The notes below the pieces were generated by a model. That model searched no databases. It was not told the DNA's origin and saw only the letters and a program-made list of their open reading frames with translations. The position numbers and the translations under genes were made by a program. Shown here in pieces: positions 23,996 through 31,964 of a stretch of DNA of 64,000 nt. The DNA comes from Streptomyces sp. BA2 (GTDB lineage: Bacteria > Actinomycetota > Actinomycetes > Streptomycetales > Streptomycetaceae). The stretch covers positions 372,001 to 436,000 of the forward strand of contig NZ_WSRO01000001.1 of assembly GCF_009769735.1 (NCBI RefSeq). Direction: 5' to 3'. Each line of letters starts with the position of its first letter. The stretch's first letter is position 1.

Positions 23996-26601
23996 CCGCA
24001 GCACCCAGCGGCCTGCGCCTCCTCGCCGAGCACGGTGGCCGCGAGTCCAGGGACCGGCTGGAGATCTTGACCGCGCTGATCAACGGTCCGGGCTTCGACC
24101 CGCTGCTGCGGGCCGATGTCATCAAGGTCCCCGCCGAGCATCCGGTCTTCGGCTGGGGATGCCGGGTTTCGCAATGTCAGCGGTCCGCGCACGGCACCAG
24201 CGACCTCTGTGACACCCACCGCCAGCAGTGGGTGTCACGCGGCGATGGCGAGGCCGAGCGGGCCGAGTTCCTGCGAACCGCCGAGCCGTTGCCGTTGATC
24301 ACGGCCGCCTTCACCGGACCATGCAAGGTCACCGGATGCGAGCGGTTCGCCCTCGGCCACCGATACCGGCTCTGCGCTCGGCACGACCACCGCTGGCGCA
24401 GGGCCAGTGCGCGCGAGGCAGAGACCGACTTCGACGAGTGGCTGGGAACCGAGGTGCCCTACACGGGCTTCGGTATCTGCTCCGCGGCCTCCTGCCACGA
24501 CGGAGCGAAATCACCTCTGGGGCTGTGTCCCAACCACGACCAGCGCTACGACCGTGCCGGACGGCCCGGTGGTGCTGAGCTTCCGGAAGGCTGGTTCCAC
24601 TCACACGAGCGGGATCCGTCATCGATCACGGTCCGCTACCAGGACGAGAAGGTGTTCCGCCGGTGGTGCCGGGACGCTGATCCGATGATGAGGGTCGGCG
24701 AGATCAACCTTCTTGGCCTGCATCCACTGCTCAGGGCGGAGATCAAGTGGGGGCTGTTCGCCCACCAGCGGCAGAATCCCCGCACCCGGTGGCTGCCCAT
24801 CGACGTGCAGAACCTCGTGAACAACTGCCGGGCGATGGACTCCCTGACCGGCTTCGACCTGGACAACTGCTCACGTCGCGCGCGGGGCCTGACCAAGGAG
24901 ATGCTGCAGTCGCTGCGAGTGGTCTACTTGACGCCCTCGCAGACGCGGGAGGCCGGCTACCTGGAGTTGGATCACTTCGGGGCCAGTTTCCGCGGTTCCA
25001 ACAGCCACTACGACCTGTCCGGGGTGTCCCAGCGCTGGCTCCGTGACCTGCTCTGGGACTACCTCGCCAACCTGCTGAGAACACCGAGCAGCCCCCGCAC
25101 CTGGAGTCCGTACAACGACATGCGACGGGCCTGCCTGGAGCTGAGCTGCTTCCTCGAGGTCGATACCGACGGCGGAGGCCACGATCCGGAAGTTCTGCGG
25201 GCCGAGCACGTCCACCGCTTCCTTGCTGATCAGCGCCACCGGGCCCGGCACCGGATGCCATCGCTCATCGTGCAGTCGCGCGGCGGCAAGGCCAGCACCG
25301 TCACCGAGACGACCCAGTACTTCGTACTGGCCAGCGCACGCAAGATCATGCGCTGGGCGATGGAAGCTGGAGAGGCCGATCGGATCGGCCTGGACCGGGA
25401 GTTCATCACGGCCTTCCCGCCGATGGGCACCGGACGCAACCGCACCCGCAGCCCGTTCAGCGACGAGGTCGCCCGGGCCCTGGCCGACGAGAACAACCTC
25501 CAGCAGTTCGCGGACACTTACGACCCCGGCGACCGGGGCCTGCGCGAGATCTGGGAGACGATCGTCGTGACCGGACGGCGCGCTGGTGAAGTGATCAAGT
25601 TGAGGCTGGACTGCGTCGGCCGCTACGGCCAACTGCCCATGCTCTGGCACGATCAGACCAAGGTCGGCAACTATGACCAGGCCGTCCGCATTCCCGAGTA
25701 CACCTTCCAACGGATCCAGGAACGCCGGCAGAAGACCCTGGACCGCTTCGAGGGCAGGTTCGGCCGGCCGGCCACCCCGCAGGAGCGGGCCAGGATGGCC
25801 CTGTTCCCCGCGCCGAAGCGCAACCCCGGCTTCGAGTCGTCGGTCAGTTATGCCTGGTATGGCTCCTCGTTCCACGACTGGGTGTCCGATCTCGATCTGG
25901 GCTCGTGCGTGACCCATCAGGCTCGCCACACTCTGGCGACCAGGCTGCTGGCCAGCGGCGCGGGACTGCACCACATCAAGCGCTACCTCGGGCATCTCTC
26001 GGTCCGGATGGCCGAGCACTACGCGAAGGTCGCCGTCTCCGAGATCGAGGGCGTACTGCAGCACGTCTGGGTCACCGGACCGGGCGCGGCCAGCCCTGGC
26101 ACCGTGCTCTCCATCGGCACCAACCCGCTCGACCGGCGCCAGGCCGAGGCGCTGGCCGTGGATCTCACACGTCGCAGCACTCCAGCCGAGGGCGGATTCT
26201 GCACCTTCCAGCCGGTCGTTGACGGCGGCGCATGTCCTTGGAACCTGAACTGCCACAGCTGCGACAAGTTCGTCATGTCCGGCGCCGACCTGCTCTACTG
26301 GCGCCGCAAGCGCGAGCAATGGCAGACGCTGGCCGAACGCGCTCCAGACGATGCCACCGCCGACTACCTACACCAGGTCTTCGAACCCACCGCCCGCGCT
26401 ATCGACGGCCTGGAGAAGGCCCTGGCCGGCCTCGGCCTCCTGCAGGACGCTCTCGCCCTGGACCTGCGCAGACCCCAGGACTACTTCCACCGCATGTGGT
26501 CCACGGCCTTCCGCGCTGCCGACCTCGCAGCCGCTGCCGAGCCCGACGAAGACGAGTACGGCGAACCGGCTACGGCCAACAACGAGGAAGCGTGCGCATG
26601 A
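23992..26601 (+). CDS. tnpB: Large tyrosine recombinase TnpB of Tn554-like element
   Basis: An 869-residue recombinase that acts together with TnpA. The N-terminal 200 residues contain several Cys/His pairs (GCRVSQC, CDTHRQQW, CKVTGCERF, CPNHDQRYD), suggesting zinc-ribbon repeats. The catalytic part has GRRAGEVIKLRLD (Arg), HQARHTLATRLL (HxxR), LGHLSVRMAEHYAKV (His and nucleophile Tyr). After it comes a Cys cluster, ACPWNLNCHSCDKF, as usual for TnpB. Start and stop overlap the neighbouring genes by four bases each. No lesion is seen. Confidence 0.9.
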   Translation: MTAAPSGLRLLAEHGGRESRDRLEILTALINGPGFDPLLRADVIKVPAEHPVFGWGCRVSQCQRSAHGTSDLCDTHRQQWVSRGDGEAERAEFLRTAEPLPLITAAFTGPCKVTGCERFALGHRYRLCARHDHRWRRASAREAETDFDEWLGTEVPYTGFGICSAASCHDGAKSPLGLCPNHDQRYDRAGRPGGAELPEGWFHSHERDPSSITVRYQDEKVFRRWCRDADPMMRVGEINLLGLHPLLRAEIKWGLFAHQRQNPRTRWLPIDVQNLVNNCRAMDSLTGFDLDNCSRRARGLTKEMLQSLRVVYLTPSQTREAGYLELDHFGASFRGSNSHYDLSGVSQRWLRDLLWDYLANLLRTPSSPRTWSPYNDMRRACLELSCFLEVDTDGGGHDPEVLRAEHVHRFLADQRHRARHRMPSLIVQSRGGKASTVTETTQYFVLASARKIMRWAMEAGEADRIGLDREFITAFPPMGTGRNRTRSPFSDEVARALADENNLQQFADTYDPGDRGLREIWETIVVTGRRAGEVIKLRLDCVGRYGQLPMLWHDQTKVGNYDQAVRIPEYTFQRIQERRQKTLDRFEGRFGRPATPQERARMALFPAPKRNPGFESSVSYAWYGSSFHDWVSDLDLGSCVTHQARHTLATRLLASGAGLHHIKRYLGHLSVRMAEHYAKVAVSEIEGVLQHVWVTGPGAASPGTVLSIGTNPLDRRQAEALAVDLTRRSTPAEGGFCTFQPVVDGGACPWNLNCHSCDKFVMSGADLLYWRRKREQWQTLAERAPDDATADYLHQVFEPTARAIDGLEKALAGLGLLQDALALDLRRPQDYFHRMWSTAFRAADLAAAAEPDEDEYGEPATANNEEACA

Positions 26602-27182
26602 ACACCGTCGTCCCCGAACCCCGCACGGCCGCAGCCCTGGCCGCCCGCCGCCGCAAGACCGACATCGCCGTTCAACGAATCCATGACGCCCTCGCCCGAC
26701 TCCGCCGCGAGAAAGCCCAGATCAGCGTGGCCGCTGTCGCCCGCAGCGCGAACGTCTCCCGCACCTTCCTCTACGACAACCCCGAGGCCAGAACCGCGAT
26801 CGCCGCGGCGATGGCCCAAGCTAGCGAACACCGGTCACAGCCCCTCCGAGACCAGGACGACGAACGCGAGGCGACCTGGCGTGAACGCGCGCTGAACGCC
26901 GAGGATGCGCTCAAGACCGCGCACGCAGAGATCGCCACTCAGCGCATCCGCATTGGCGAACTCCTAGGGGAGGTCCGCGACTTGGAAACCGCGTGGACCG
27001 ACGAGACCGTTCAGCGGATCACCACCGAGAACACCACCCTCAAGCAGCGACTCCGCCAGATCACCGCCGAGAACCGCACCCTCGACGAGCGGCTCAAGGC
27101 CGCCCGTTCCAACCTCCGCTTTCAAGACCGGCGCGTCGCCGACCTCGAAGCCCGCATCGCCGCCCCGGGATCAGGCACGTGA
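26598..27182 (+). CDS. tnpC: TnpC-like accessory protein (DUF6262 type)
   Basis: A 194-residue protein starting at ATG 26598, overlapping the tnpB stop. The first 75 residues carry a TetR-like helix-turn-helix (ISVAAVARSANVSRTFLYDN). The rest, from about 90 to 185, is a long coiled coil (ITTENTTLKQRLRQITAEN). In Tn554 elements TnpC influences orientation and efficiency of insertion and is not a recombinase itself. The DUF6262 label is from memory of similar proteins. The gene appears intact, so the whole element may still be mobile. Confidence 0.85.
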   Translation: MNTVVPEPRTAAALAARRRKTDIAVQRIHDALARLRREKAQISVAAVARSANVSRTFLYDNPEARTAIAAAMAQASEHRSQPLRDQDDEREATWRERALNAEDALKTAHAEIATQRIRIGELLGEVRDLETAWTDETVQRITTENTTLKQRLRQITAENRTLDERLKAARSNLRFQDRRVADLEARIAAPGSGT

Positions 27183-27711
27183 TCCTGTTCCGCTGACCAC
27201 CTCGCGGCCCGTCCACCGTCCCGGTGGACGGGCCGCCCCACGAGACCACTCAGATGAGCTACAACAACGGCCTCAGCTCTCCGTCGCGGACATGTAGTCT
27301 ATGAATCGTCGCAGTTCAGAGCCGGTTCATGAGCTCCTGCGGTCGGTAAAAACCTCCAGAGCCATATCGCCCACCGCGAACTGGCACCGGGTCATCGCGT
27401 GCACCAGCTTCACCGACTCCGCCACCAGCTCCTCGAACCGGTCGCGCAGCACGCTGCCGATCGTCTGGGACACGGCACTCACCCCCAACGGGCCGAAGCG
27501 CCGGCACCTTGCCGAGCGGGAAAGGCTTCGGCCCGTACAACGCAGGCTCCGCCGCACCCCCATGGTCACCAGCGCAGACCGAAAGCTCCCCCATCCACGC
27601 GCGAAGCATCCCACCCGCGCCCGAACCCAACCCCACCCCGACCTCAAAGTGAACGAACCTGCCCAGCCATCACAGCAGGTCACGGATCAAGGCATGTGGC
27701 ACAGCTTCTAA

Positions 27712-28285
27712 CCGGTCCGAAGGTGCGGTGCCTGGGCCATGCAGCCCGGCGAATGCGCGACGGTTCACCTGTGGTGCCCATTCAGATTGGCGAGGCATCA
27801 CGGGGGTTGTTTCGCGCCACGGTGTCACAAAGGGCCTCGTCCGCGACATGCAGCACGTACTGCGAGTGAAGCCGCGTCGGCCGACAGTCGCATTCCCTGC
27901 GGGCCCTGGCCCGGAAAGGAGCGGGTCAGCCCGCGCACCGAGACCCTCAACTCCCATGCCAGGACGACCACGTGGCTCCAAGTACCGGAGCCCCGCGGTC
28001 CGCTATGAATGGGTTCCCCGCCCATGCGACACCGGTCCGGCGATCGCTGGCGTGGTGTCTTCGAGGAGCGGGCGACGGCGGTGGTGGCGCACCAGAGCCC
28101 GCCAGTAGGCCTGGGTCAGGCGGGCATTGAGACCCTCCAGCACCCCCGACAAGCGCAGCGGCTCCAGGAGGTAGTTGGGGGCTCCCGGCTTGACCGATTC
28201 AGGGTATAAGGAACCAATGTGGTGGTTTTAGCGTCTTGAGGGTTGGAGTAACTGTAGTGACCGTAGAGATGGGGAAAGTACAGCT
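27712..28285. other. Gene-free stretch between unit 2 and beta-lactamase
   Basis: About 570 bases with no supportable gene. On the minus strand 28200-28030 one frame reads YLLEPLRLSGVLEGLNARLT, which looks like real former coding sequence, but it has no start or end and I do not recognise the family. The last 80 bases, AT-richer, are probably the promoter of the next gene. Confidence 0.4.
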
Positions 28286-29200
28286 TTGGACACCATCGGA
28301 TCTCATCCAGGGCGACGCGCGATCCTGGCTCTTGGTGCGGGGACCGCCCTGGCTACCGCCATATCGCCCAGGGCCTTCGCCTCAAGCCCTACCGGCGGGG
28401 AGCTAGCCAAGCAGTTGAGTGGTCTTGAACAGGAGTACTCCGCGCGCCTTGGAGTGTTCGCCCGCGATACGGTCACCGGCCGGACCGTGACGTATCGCGC
28501 AGATGAGCATTTCCCTATGTGTTCGGTTTTCAAGACGCTTGCTGCCGCGGCTGTCCTACGTGACCTCGACCGCAACGGTACGTTCCTTGCGCAGCGGATC
28601 AGGTACACCAGCGAGGATGCTATGAACTCGGGCTATCACCCGATCACGGGTAGGCCTGAGAACCTCGCCGACGGAATGACCGTCGGCGAACTGTGCGCCG
28701 CTGCTGTCTCTCACAGCGATAACGGGGCAGCGAATCTCCTTCTCCGTGAGTTGGGCGGCCCGACCGCGATTACCCGGTTCTGCCGCTCGATCGGGGACAA
28801 GACAACACGGCTGGACCGGTGGGAGCCCGCGCTGAACTCTGCGGAGCCCTGGCGGAAGACCGACACAACCAGCCCTCGTGCCATCGGGCACACATACGCG
28901 CGGCTCATTCTCGGGAACGCTCTCGCGGGCGAAGACCGGAGCCGGCTGACCGGATGGTTGATGTCCAACACAACCAACGGCGAACGCTTCCGCGCCGGCC
29001 TGCCTGCCGACTGGACCCTTGCCGACAAAACCGGCGGCGGAAAAGAGTATGGAGTGGCCAACGACGTCGGTGTCGTGTGGCCTCCAGGGAAGTCGCCTCT
29101 TGTGTTGGCGGTCCTTTCGACCAAACATGCTCCCGAAGGGCCGACTGACAACCCGCTGGTCGCCAAGACCGTCACCTTGTTGGCGGCAGCCCTCACCTGA
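28286..29200 (+). CDS. bla: Class A beta-lactamase (Tat-exported)
   Basis: A serine beta-lactamase that hydrolyses beta-lactam rings outside the membrane. TTG 28286 with GGGGAAAG upstream gives 304 residues. A twin-arginine signal (GRRAILALGAG) ends around ASS at about 35. Active-site motifs are complete: SVFK (Ser70-Lys73), SDN (130 loop), EPALN (Glu166 loop), and DKTGGG (KTG 234-236). Length and motifs fit Streptomyces class A enzymes, which are common intrinsic resistance genes. No BlaI/BlaR-type regulator is next to it. Confidence 0.93.
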   Translation: MDTIGSHPGRRAILALGAGTALATAISPRAFASSPTGGELAKQLSGLEQEYSARLGVFARDTVTGRTVTYRADEHFPMCSVFKTLAAAAVLRDLDRNGTFLAQRIRYTSEDAMNSGYHPITGRPENLADGMTVGELCAAAVSHSDNGAANLLLRELGGPTAITRFCRSIGDKTTRLDRWEPALNSAEPWRKTDTTSPRAIGHTYARLILGNALAGEDRSRLTGWLMSNTTNGERFRAGLPADWTLADKTGGGKEYGVANDVGVVWPPGKSPLVLAVLSTKHAPEGPTDNPLVAKTVTLLAAALT

Positions 29201-29500
29201 ACACCAGGCGGCGGGCCCCTCCGGCCGCGTCGACGTCCGCGTCCCCCTCCAGGGCCCCACGATCAGGCCGCGCCACCTACCGAGCACGCGCGGCTCACCG
29301 CGGAAGCCGAGACTGGCCAGGCCGGACGGCGTATTCGCGCTTCACTCGACTTGGTCGCGGGCCTGGTGATCTTCTCAACCTCCGTCGACATGACCACCGT
29401 CCTGCGTCAGATGGCGGGAAAGGTACGGGTGGCCACCGGGGCATTTCGCCGACCCCATCTACTGTCTGCCCCCACAGCTCACGCAAGGAGTCGCTGTTCC

Positions 29501-30292
29501 ATGGTTACCCGCAAGGTTCTGATCCATTCGGTCGTCGTCTCGTCCGTGCTGTTCGTCACCAGTACGGTGTGCGCGGCGGCGCCCGCGCACAGTGCACCAT
29601 CCGCGGATCTGAAATCACCGCTGAAGGTATGCACCACGGGGGACTACATGCCGCTGACCTCCCGTGACAAGGCAAGCGGGGAGTACAGCGGCTTCGATAT
29701 CGACATGGCCCAGAGCCTGTCCGAGCACCTGGGGCGCAAGGCCGAATTCGTGCAGACGAGTTGGCCGACGATGATGCAGGATCTGCTCACCCCGGAGAAG
29801 TGCGACATCACCATGGGCGGCGTGTCTGATACGGCAGACCGGCGGAAGAAGGCCGACCTGACCGCCGCGTACCTTGTCGACGGCAAGGCTCCGGTGGTCA
29901 GGTCGGGTGAGGAGAGCAAGTATCAGACACTCGACCAGATCGACCGCAAGGACGTCCGGGTCATCGTGAACCCGGGCGGCACCAATGAGCAGTTGGTCAA
30001 GGACCGTCTTCGCCACGCGACCGTCATCACCTGGCCGGACAATGTGACCATTTTCGACGAGATCAAGAAGGGACACGCGGATGTGATGATCACGGACGCG
30101 CTGGAAGGGAAGTACCAGGCCAAGAACCACCCCGGGCTGACGGTCGTGAACCCGGAGAAGCCCTTCACCAGAGTGGAGAAGGTGTACATGCTCCCCAAGG
30201 GAAGTCCCCTCACTTCACAGACCAACTCATGGCTCACCGAGATGAAGAAGGACGGGGCCTTCGACGCGCTCTACGCCAAGTGGCTGAAGTGA
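29501..30292 (+). CDS. Secreted PheC-like dehydratase / family 3 solute-binding protein
   Basis: A 263-residue periplasmic-binding-fold protein with a signal peptide (hydrophobic VVVSSVLFVTSTVCAA, cleavage near AHSA). Conserved blocks CDITMGGVSDTADRR, YLVDGKAPVVR, VIVNPGGTNEQLVKDRL, WPDNVTIFDEI and MITDALEGKYQ match, in my recollection, secreted cyclohexadienyl/arogenate dehydratase (PheC), an enzyme that makes phenylpyruvate or phenylalanine outside the cytoplasm and shares its fold with amino-acid-binding proteins. No ABC permease is adjacent, which favours an enzyme over a transporter component. ATG 29501 follows AAGGAG. Confidence 0.65.
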   Translation: MVTRKVLIHSVVVSSVLFVTSTVCAAAPAHSAPSADLKSPLKVCTTGDYMPLTSRDKASGEYSGFDIDMAQSLSEHLGRKAEFVQTSWPTMMQDLLTPEKCDITMGGVSDTADRRKKADLTAAYLVDGKAPVVRSGEESKYQTLDQIDRKDVRVIVNPGGTNEQLVKDRLRHATVITWPDNVTIFDEIKKGHADVMITDALEGKYQAKNHPGLTVVNPEKPFTRVEKVYMLPKGSPLTSQTNSWLTEMKKDGAFDALYAKWLK

Positions 30293-30326
30293 CACGCTGC
30301 CATCGTGCGCCGACGTCGTTTCCGTC

Positions 30327-31724
30327 TCAGTCCTTGGCCCAGGCCGGCCAGACCAAGTCGTCACCGGGGTAGGCGGGCTTTGTTCCCTCGGGCGGGAACC
30401 AGCCGGCGAAGAATGGCTTCAGGTCCTTGCCGGAGTGCTTTTCCAGGGAGGTTCGGAAGGCGTCCCAGGCGGTGGGCCGGTCGGCGTGGTTGGGCAGCCA
30501 GTCCTTCAGCGCTCGGTCGAAGGCGTTGTCCCCGACCAGCCGACGGAGCGCATACATGGCGACGTCGCCGGTCGTGTACACGTTGGTGTGCTGCCATTGG
30601 ATCTTCTTGACTTTGTCCCGGTACATCGTGACCAGATCTGCCTTGCGGAACTTCTCCTTCCAGGCCCATTGCAGATAGGTGGGGATGGTCTCCTCCACGT
30701 AGTCGTCCTTCGCCTGCACGGCCTCCAGCCAGGTGTGGGCCAGCTCGTGGACCAAGATGTCCTGGGTGACAGGCTGGGTTTCCGCATCCCCCGGATACTC
30801 CATGCCCATGGAGATCGTGTTCCAGCCCGTCACGTTTGGCACGTTCGGGTCCTCGAAGTCCAGGAAGGAGACGGTCAGGCTGTCGTGGCGGTACTTCCCG
30901 AAGATGCTCGCCTCCCAACTGGCCGCCTCCCCCAGGGCTTCGGCCAGTTTTCTGCCCCGGCCTTCCGCCCCGCTGCCGTAGACGAAGTGCACCGGGGTGC
31001 CATCGGGCAGCTTCGTGTCCGACTCGGTCCACTTGTTTCCCACGCCGAAATGCACGTAGCCGGCCCGCATTGGTTCTCGGTTGGCCCATCGGTAGACCTT
31101 GTGGTCGCCGTCCTTCACAGGGGTGCCCGCCCGGCCGTTGGAGATCGCGGTCCAGCCGTCGGGGACCCGGGCCTGAAGGTGCACGGCCGAGCGGTCGGCG
31201 TCGTCGCTGTTCGCCGGGAACAGCACGCCGGCGGTTTCGAGCGCCAGGTAGTGGCCGCCGTCCTTGGTCGCCGCCCAGGCCAGGTTGTCCTCGCCCGGGT
31301 CGTCGAGCGTTCGGCGTGGGCTACCCGCGTAGGCGACGTGCACCTTGACGTGCCGGCCCGGGCTGAGTCGCGCCACCGGCTTCACGTGCAGGGTGCCCTT
31401 ATCCGCGGAGAATGTGGCCGCTTTCCCATCGATCTGCACTGAGCGTGCGGGCAGTTGCAGCCGGAGATCGAGGGCGTCCCGCCATTCCTTGACGACGAGG
31501 TCTAACGTCGCTTCTCCCAACAGGGTTTCCTTGGCCGGGTTGTAGTCGAGTCGGACATCGTAGGAGTTGACGTGGTATCCGGACGTGCTCTGGACCGTTT
31601 CCTCGGCCTCTGCGGCGGGCCCGACACTCCGATCGGCCGCCACCGCCGTTCCTATGGGCCCCAGTCCGGCGAGGAGGGTCGCAGCCGTCATAACACTGAC
31701 ATATAAGGTCCTTTTGGCGCACAT
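30327..31724 (-). CDS. Secreted M1-family zinc metallopeptidase
   Basis: A 465-residue extracellular aminopeptidase-like protein. A signal peptide (YVSVMTAATLLAGLG ... AVAA) is followed by the beta-sandwich typical of M1 N-terminal domains. The catalytic domain has GMEYP in the position of the substrate-binding GxMEN loop, then HELAHTWLE (HExxH zinc site with the catalytic Glu), followed 18 residues later by the third ligand region, EETIPTYLQW. The family often has a C-terminal helical domain of 200 or more residues that is short here, as in many secreted actinobacterial members. I choose MCAKRT at 31724; an ATG 21 bases upstream is possible. Confidence 0.85.
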   Translation of the reverse strand: MCAKRTLYVSVMTAATLLAGLGPIGTAVAADRSVGPAAEAEETVQSTSGYHVNSYDVRLDYNPAKETLLGEATLDLVVKEWRDALDLRLQLPARSVQIDGKAATFSADKGTLHVKPVARLSPGRHVKVHVAYAGSPRRTLDDPGEDNLAWAATKDGGHYLALETAGVLFPANSDDADRSAVHLQARVPDGWTAISNGRAGTPVKDGDHKVYRWANREPMRAGYVHFGVGNKWTESDTKLPDGTPVHFVYGSGAEGRGRKLAEALGEAASWEASIFGKYRHDSLTVSFLDFEDPNVPNVTGWNTISMGMEYPGDAETQPVTQDILVHELAHTWLEAVQAKDDYVEETIPTYLQWAWKEKFRKADLVTMYRDKVKKIQWQHTNVYTTGDVAMYALRRLVGDNAFDRALKDWLPNHADRPTAWDAFRTSLEKHSGKDLKPFFAGWFPPEGTKPAYPGDDLVWPAWAKD

Positions 31725-31964
31725 AGCGACAACTCTAAGGTGCACTGTGTGCTCAGATGATTCCCGGCCGATGATGGCTCTGTGACGCTACGGCTGAGGC
31801 CTGGGCTGATGTTGGGTGCGTCCGGCGTCGCGCGGGTGGTTGATGGCGAAGCTGCGGAGGGTGGCCTGTCTCCGGGCCGTACCGCGGGCAACCCGCCTCG
31901 AAGGCCGCCGCCGGACCTGGCGGCAGGATGAGGGACATCTCGCTGACTCGGTGGGCCGGGACAG

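Larger units (their letters stand above)
22694..27350 (+). mobile_element. Tn554-like transposon (three recombination genes)
   Basis: About 4.66 kb, ending in TTTACCGACCG at 22694 and its complement CGGTCGGTAAA at 27340-27350; a second TTTACCGACCGG lies inside at 22762. It carries tnpA, tnpB and tnpC in one overlapping operon and little else. It interrupts the DUF6192-type gene without a proper target duplication (only AAC/CTC-type junction bases differ), as known for Tn554 elements, which move by tyrosine recombinases and carry over short coupling sequences. Confidence 0.85.
22260..27474 (-). pseudogene. DUF6192-type gene of unit 2, split by Tn554-like insertion
   Basis: The N-terminal part runs from GTG 27474 (TIGSVLRDRFEELVAES ... 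RCQFAVGDMALE) to 27354. The rest resumes at 22693 (IEPLRGHGG, then IGLSFHTVRTYRWVAARWP and HRILASAPDAYEQ). A frameshift at about 22448 is followed by EKVESIRDLATDETVAALAA before the deletion fusing it to the transposase at about 22265. Removing 22694-27353 restores the continuous reading GDMALE-IEPLR, matching copy 3 (GDIALEIAPLR). The HTVRTYRWVAARWP segment looks like a helix-turn-helix. Confidence 0.85.
19941..27708. mobile_element. Mobile unit copy 2, with TAA target duplication, interrupted by Tn554-like element
   Basis: Inverted ends: GAAGCTGTGCCGCATCCC at 19941 and the complement of GAAGCTGTGCCACATGCC ending at 27708; both continue as TTGATC[G/C]GTGAC. The flanks carry TAA on each side (19938-19940 and 27709-27711), a TNA target duplication as expected for IS5-type elements. 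Content: leader, secreted protein, 3-TM protein, hairpin, truncated transposase, DUF6192-type gene. The last of these is split by the Tn554-like transposon 22694-27350. Without that insertion the unit would be about 3.1 kb; a deletion has removed the end of the DUF6192 gene, the RacP-like gene and the transposase start. Confidence 0.85.

Noticed and set aside
22763..24004. A 413-codon minus-strand open frame opposite tnpA
   Set aside because: Antisense of the tyrosine recombinase; no ribosome site or domain.
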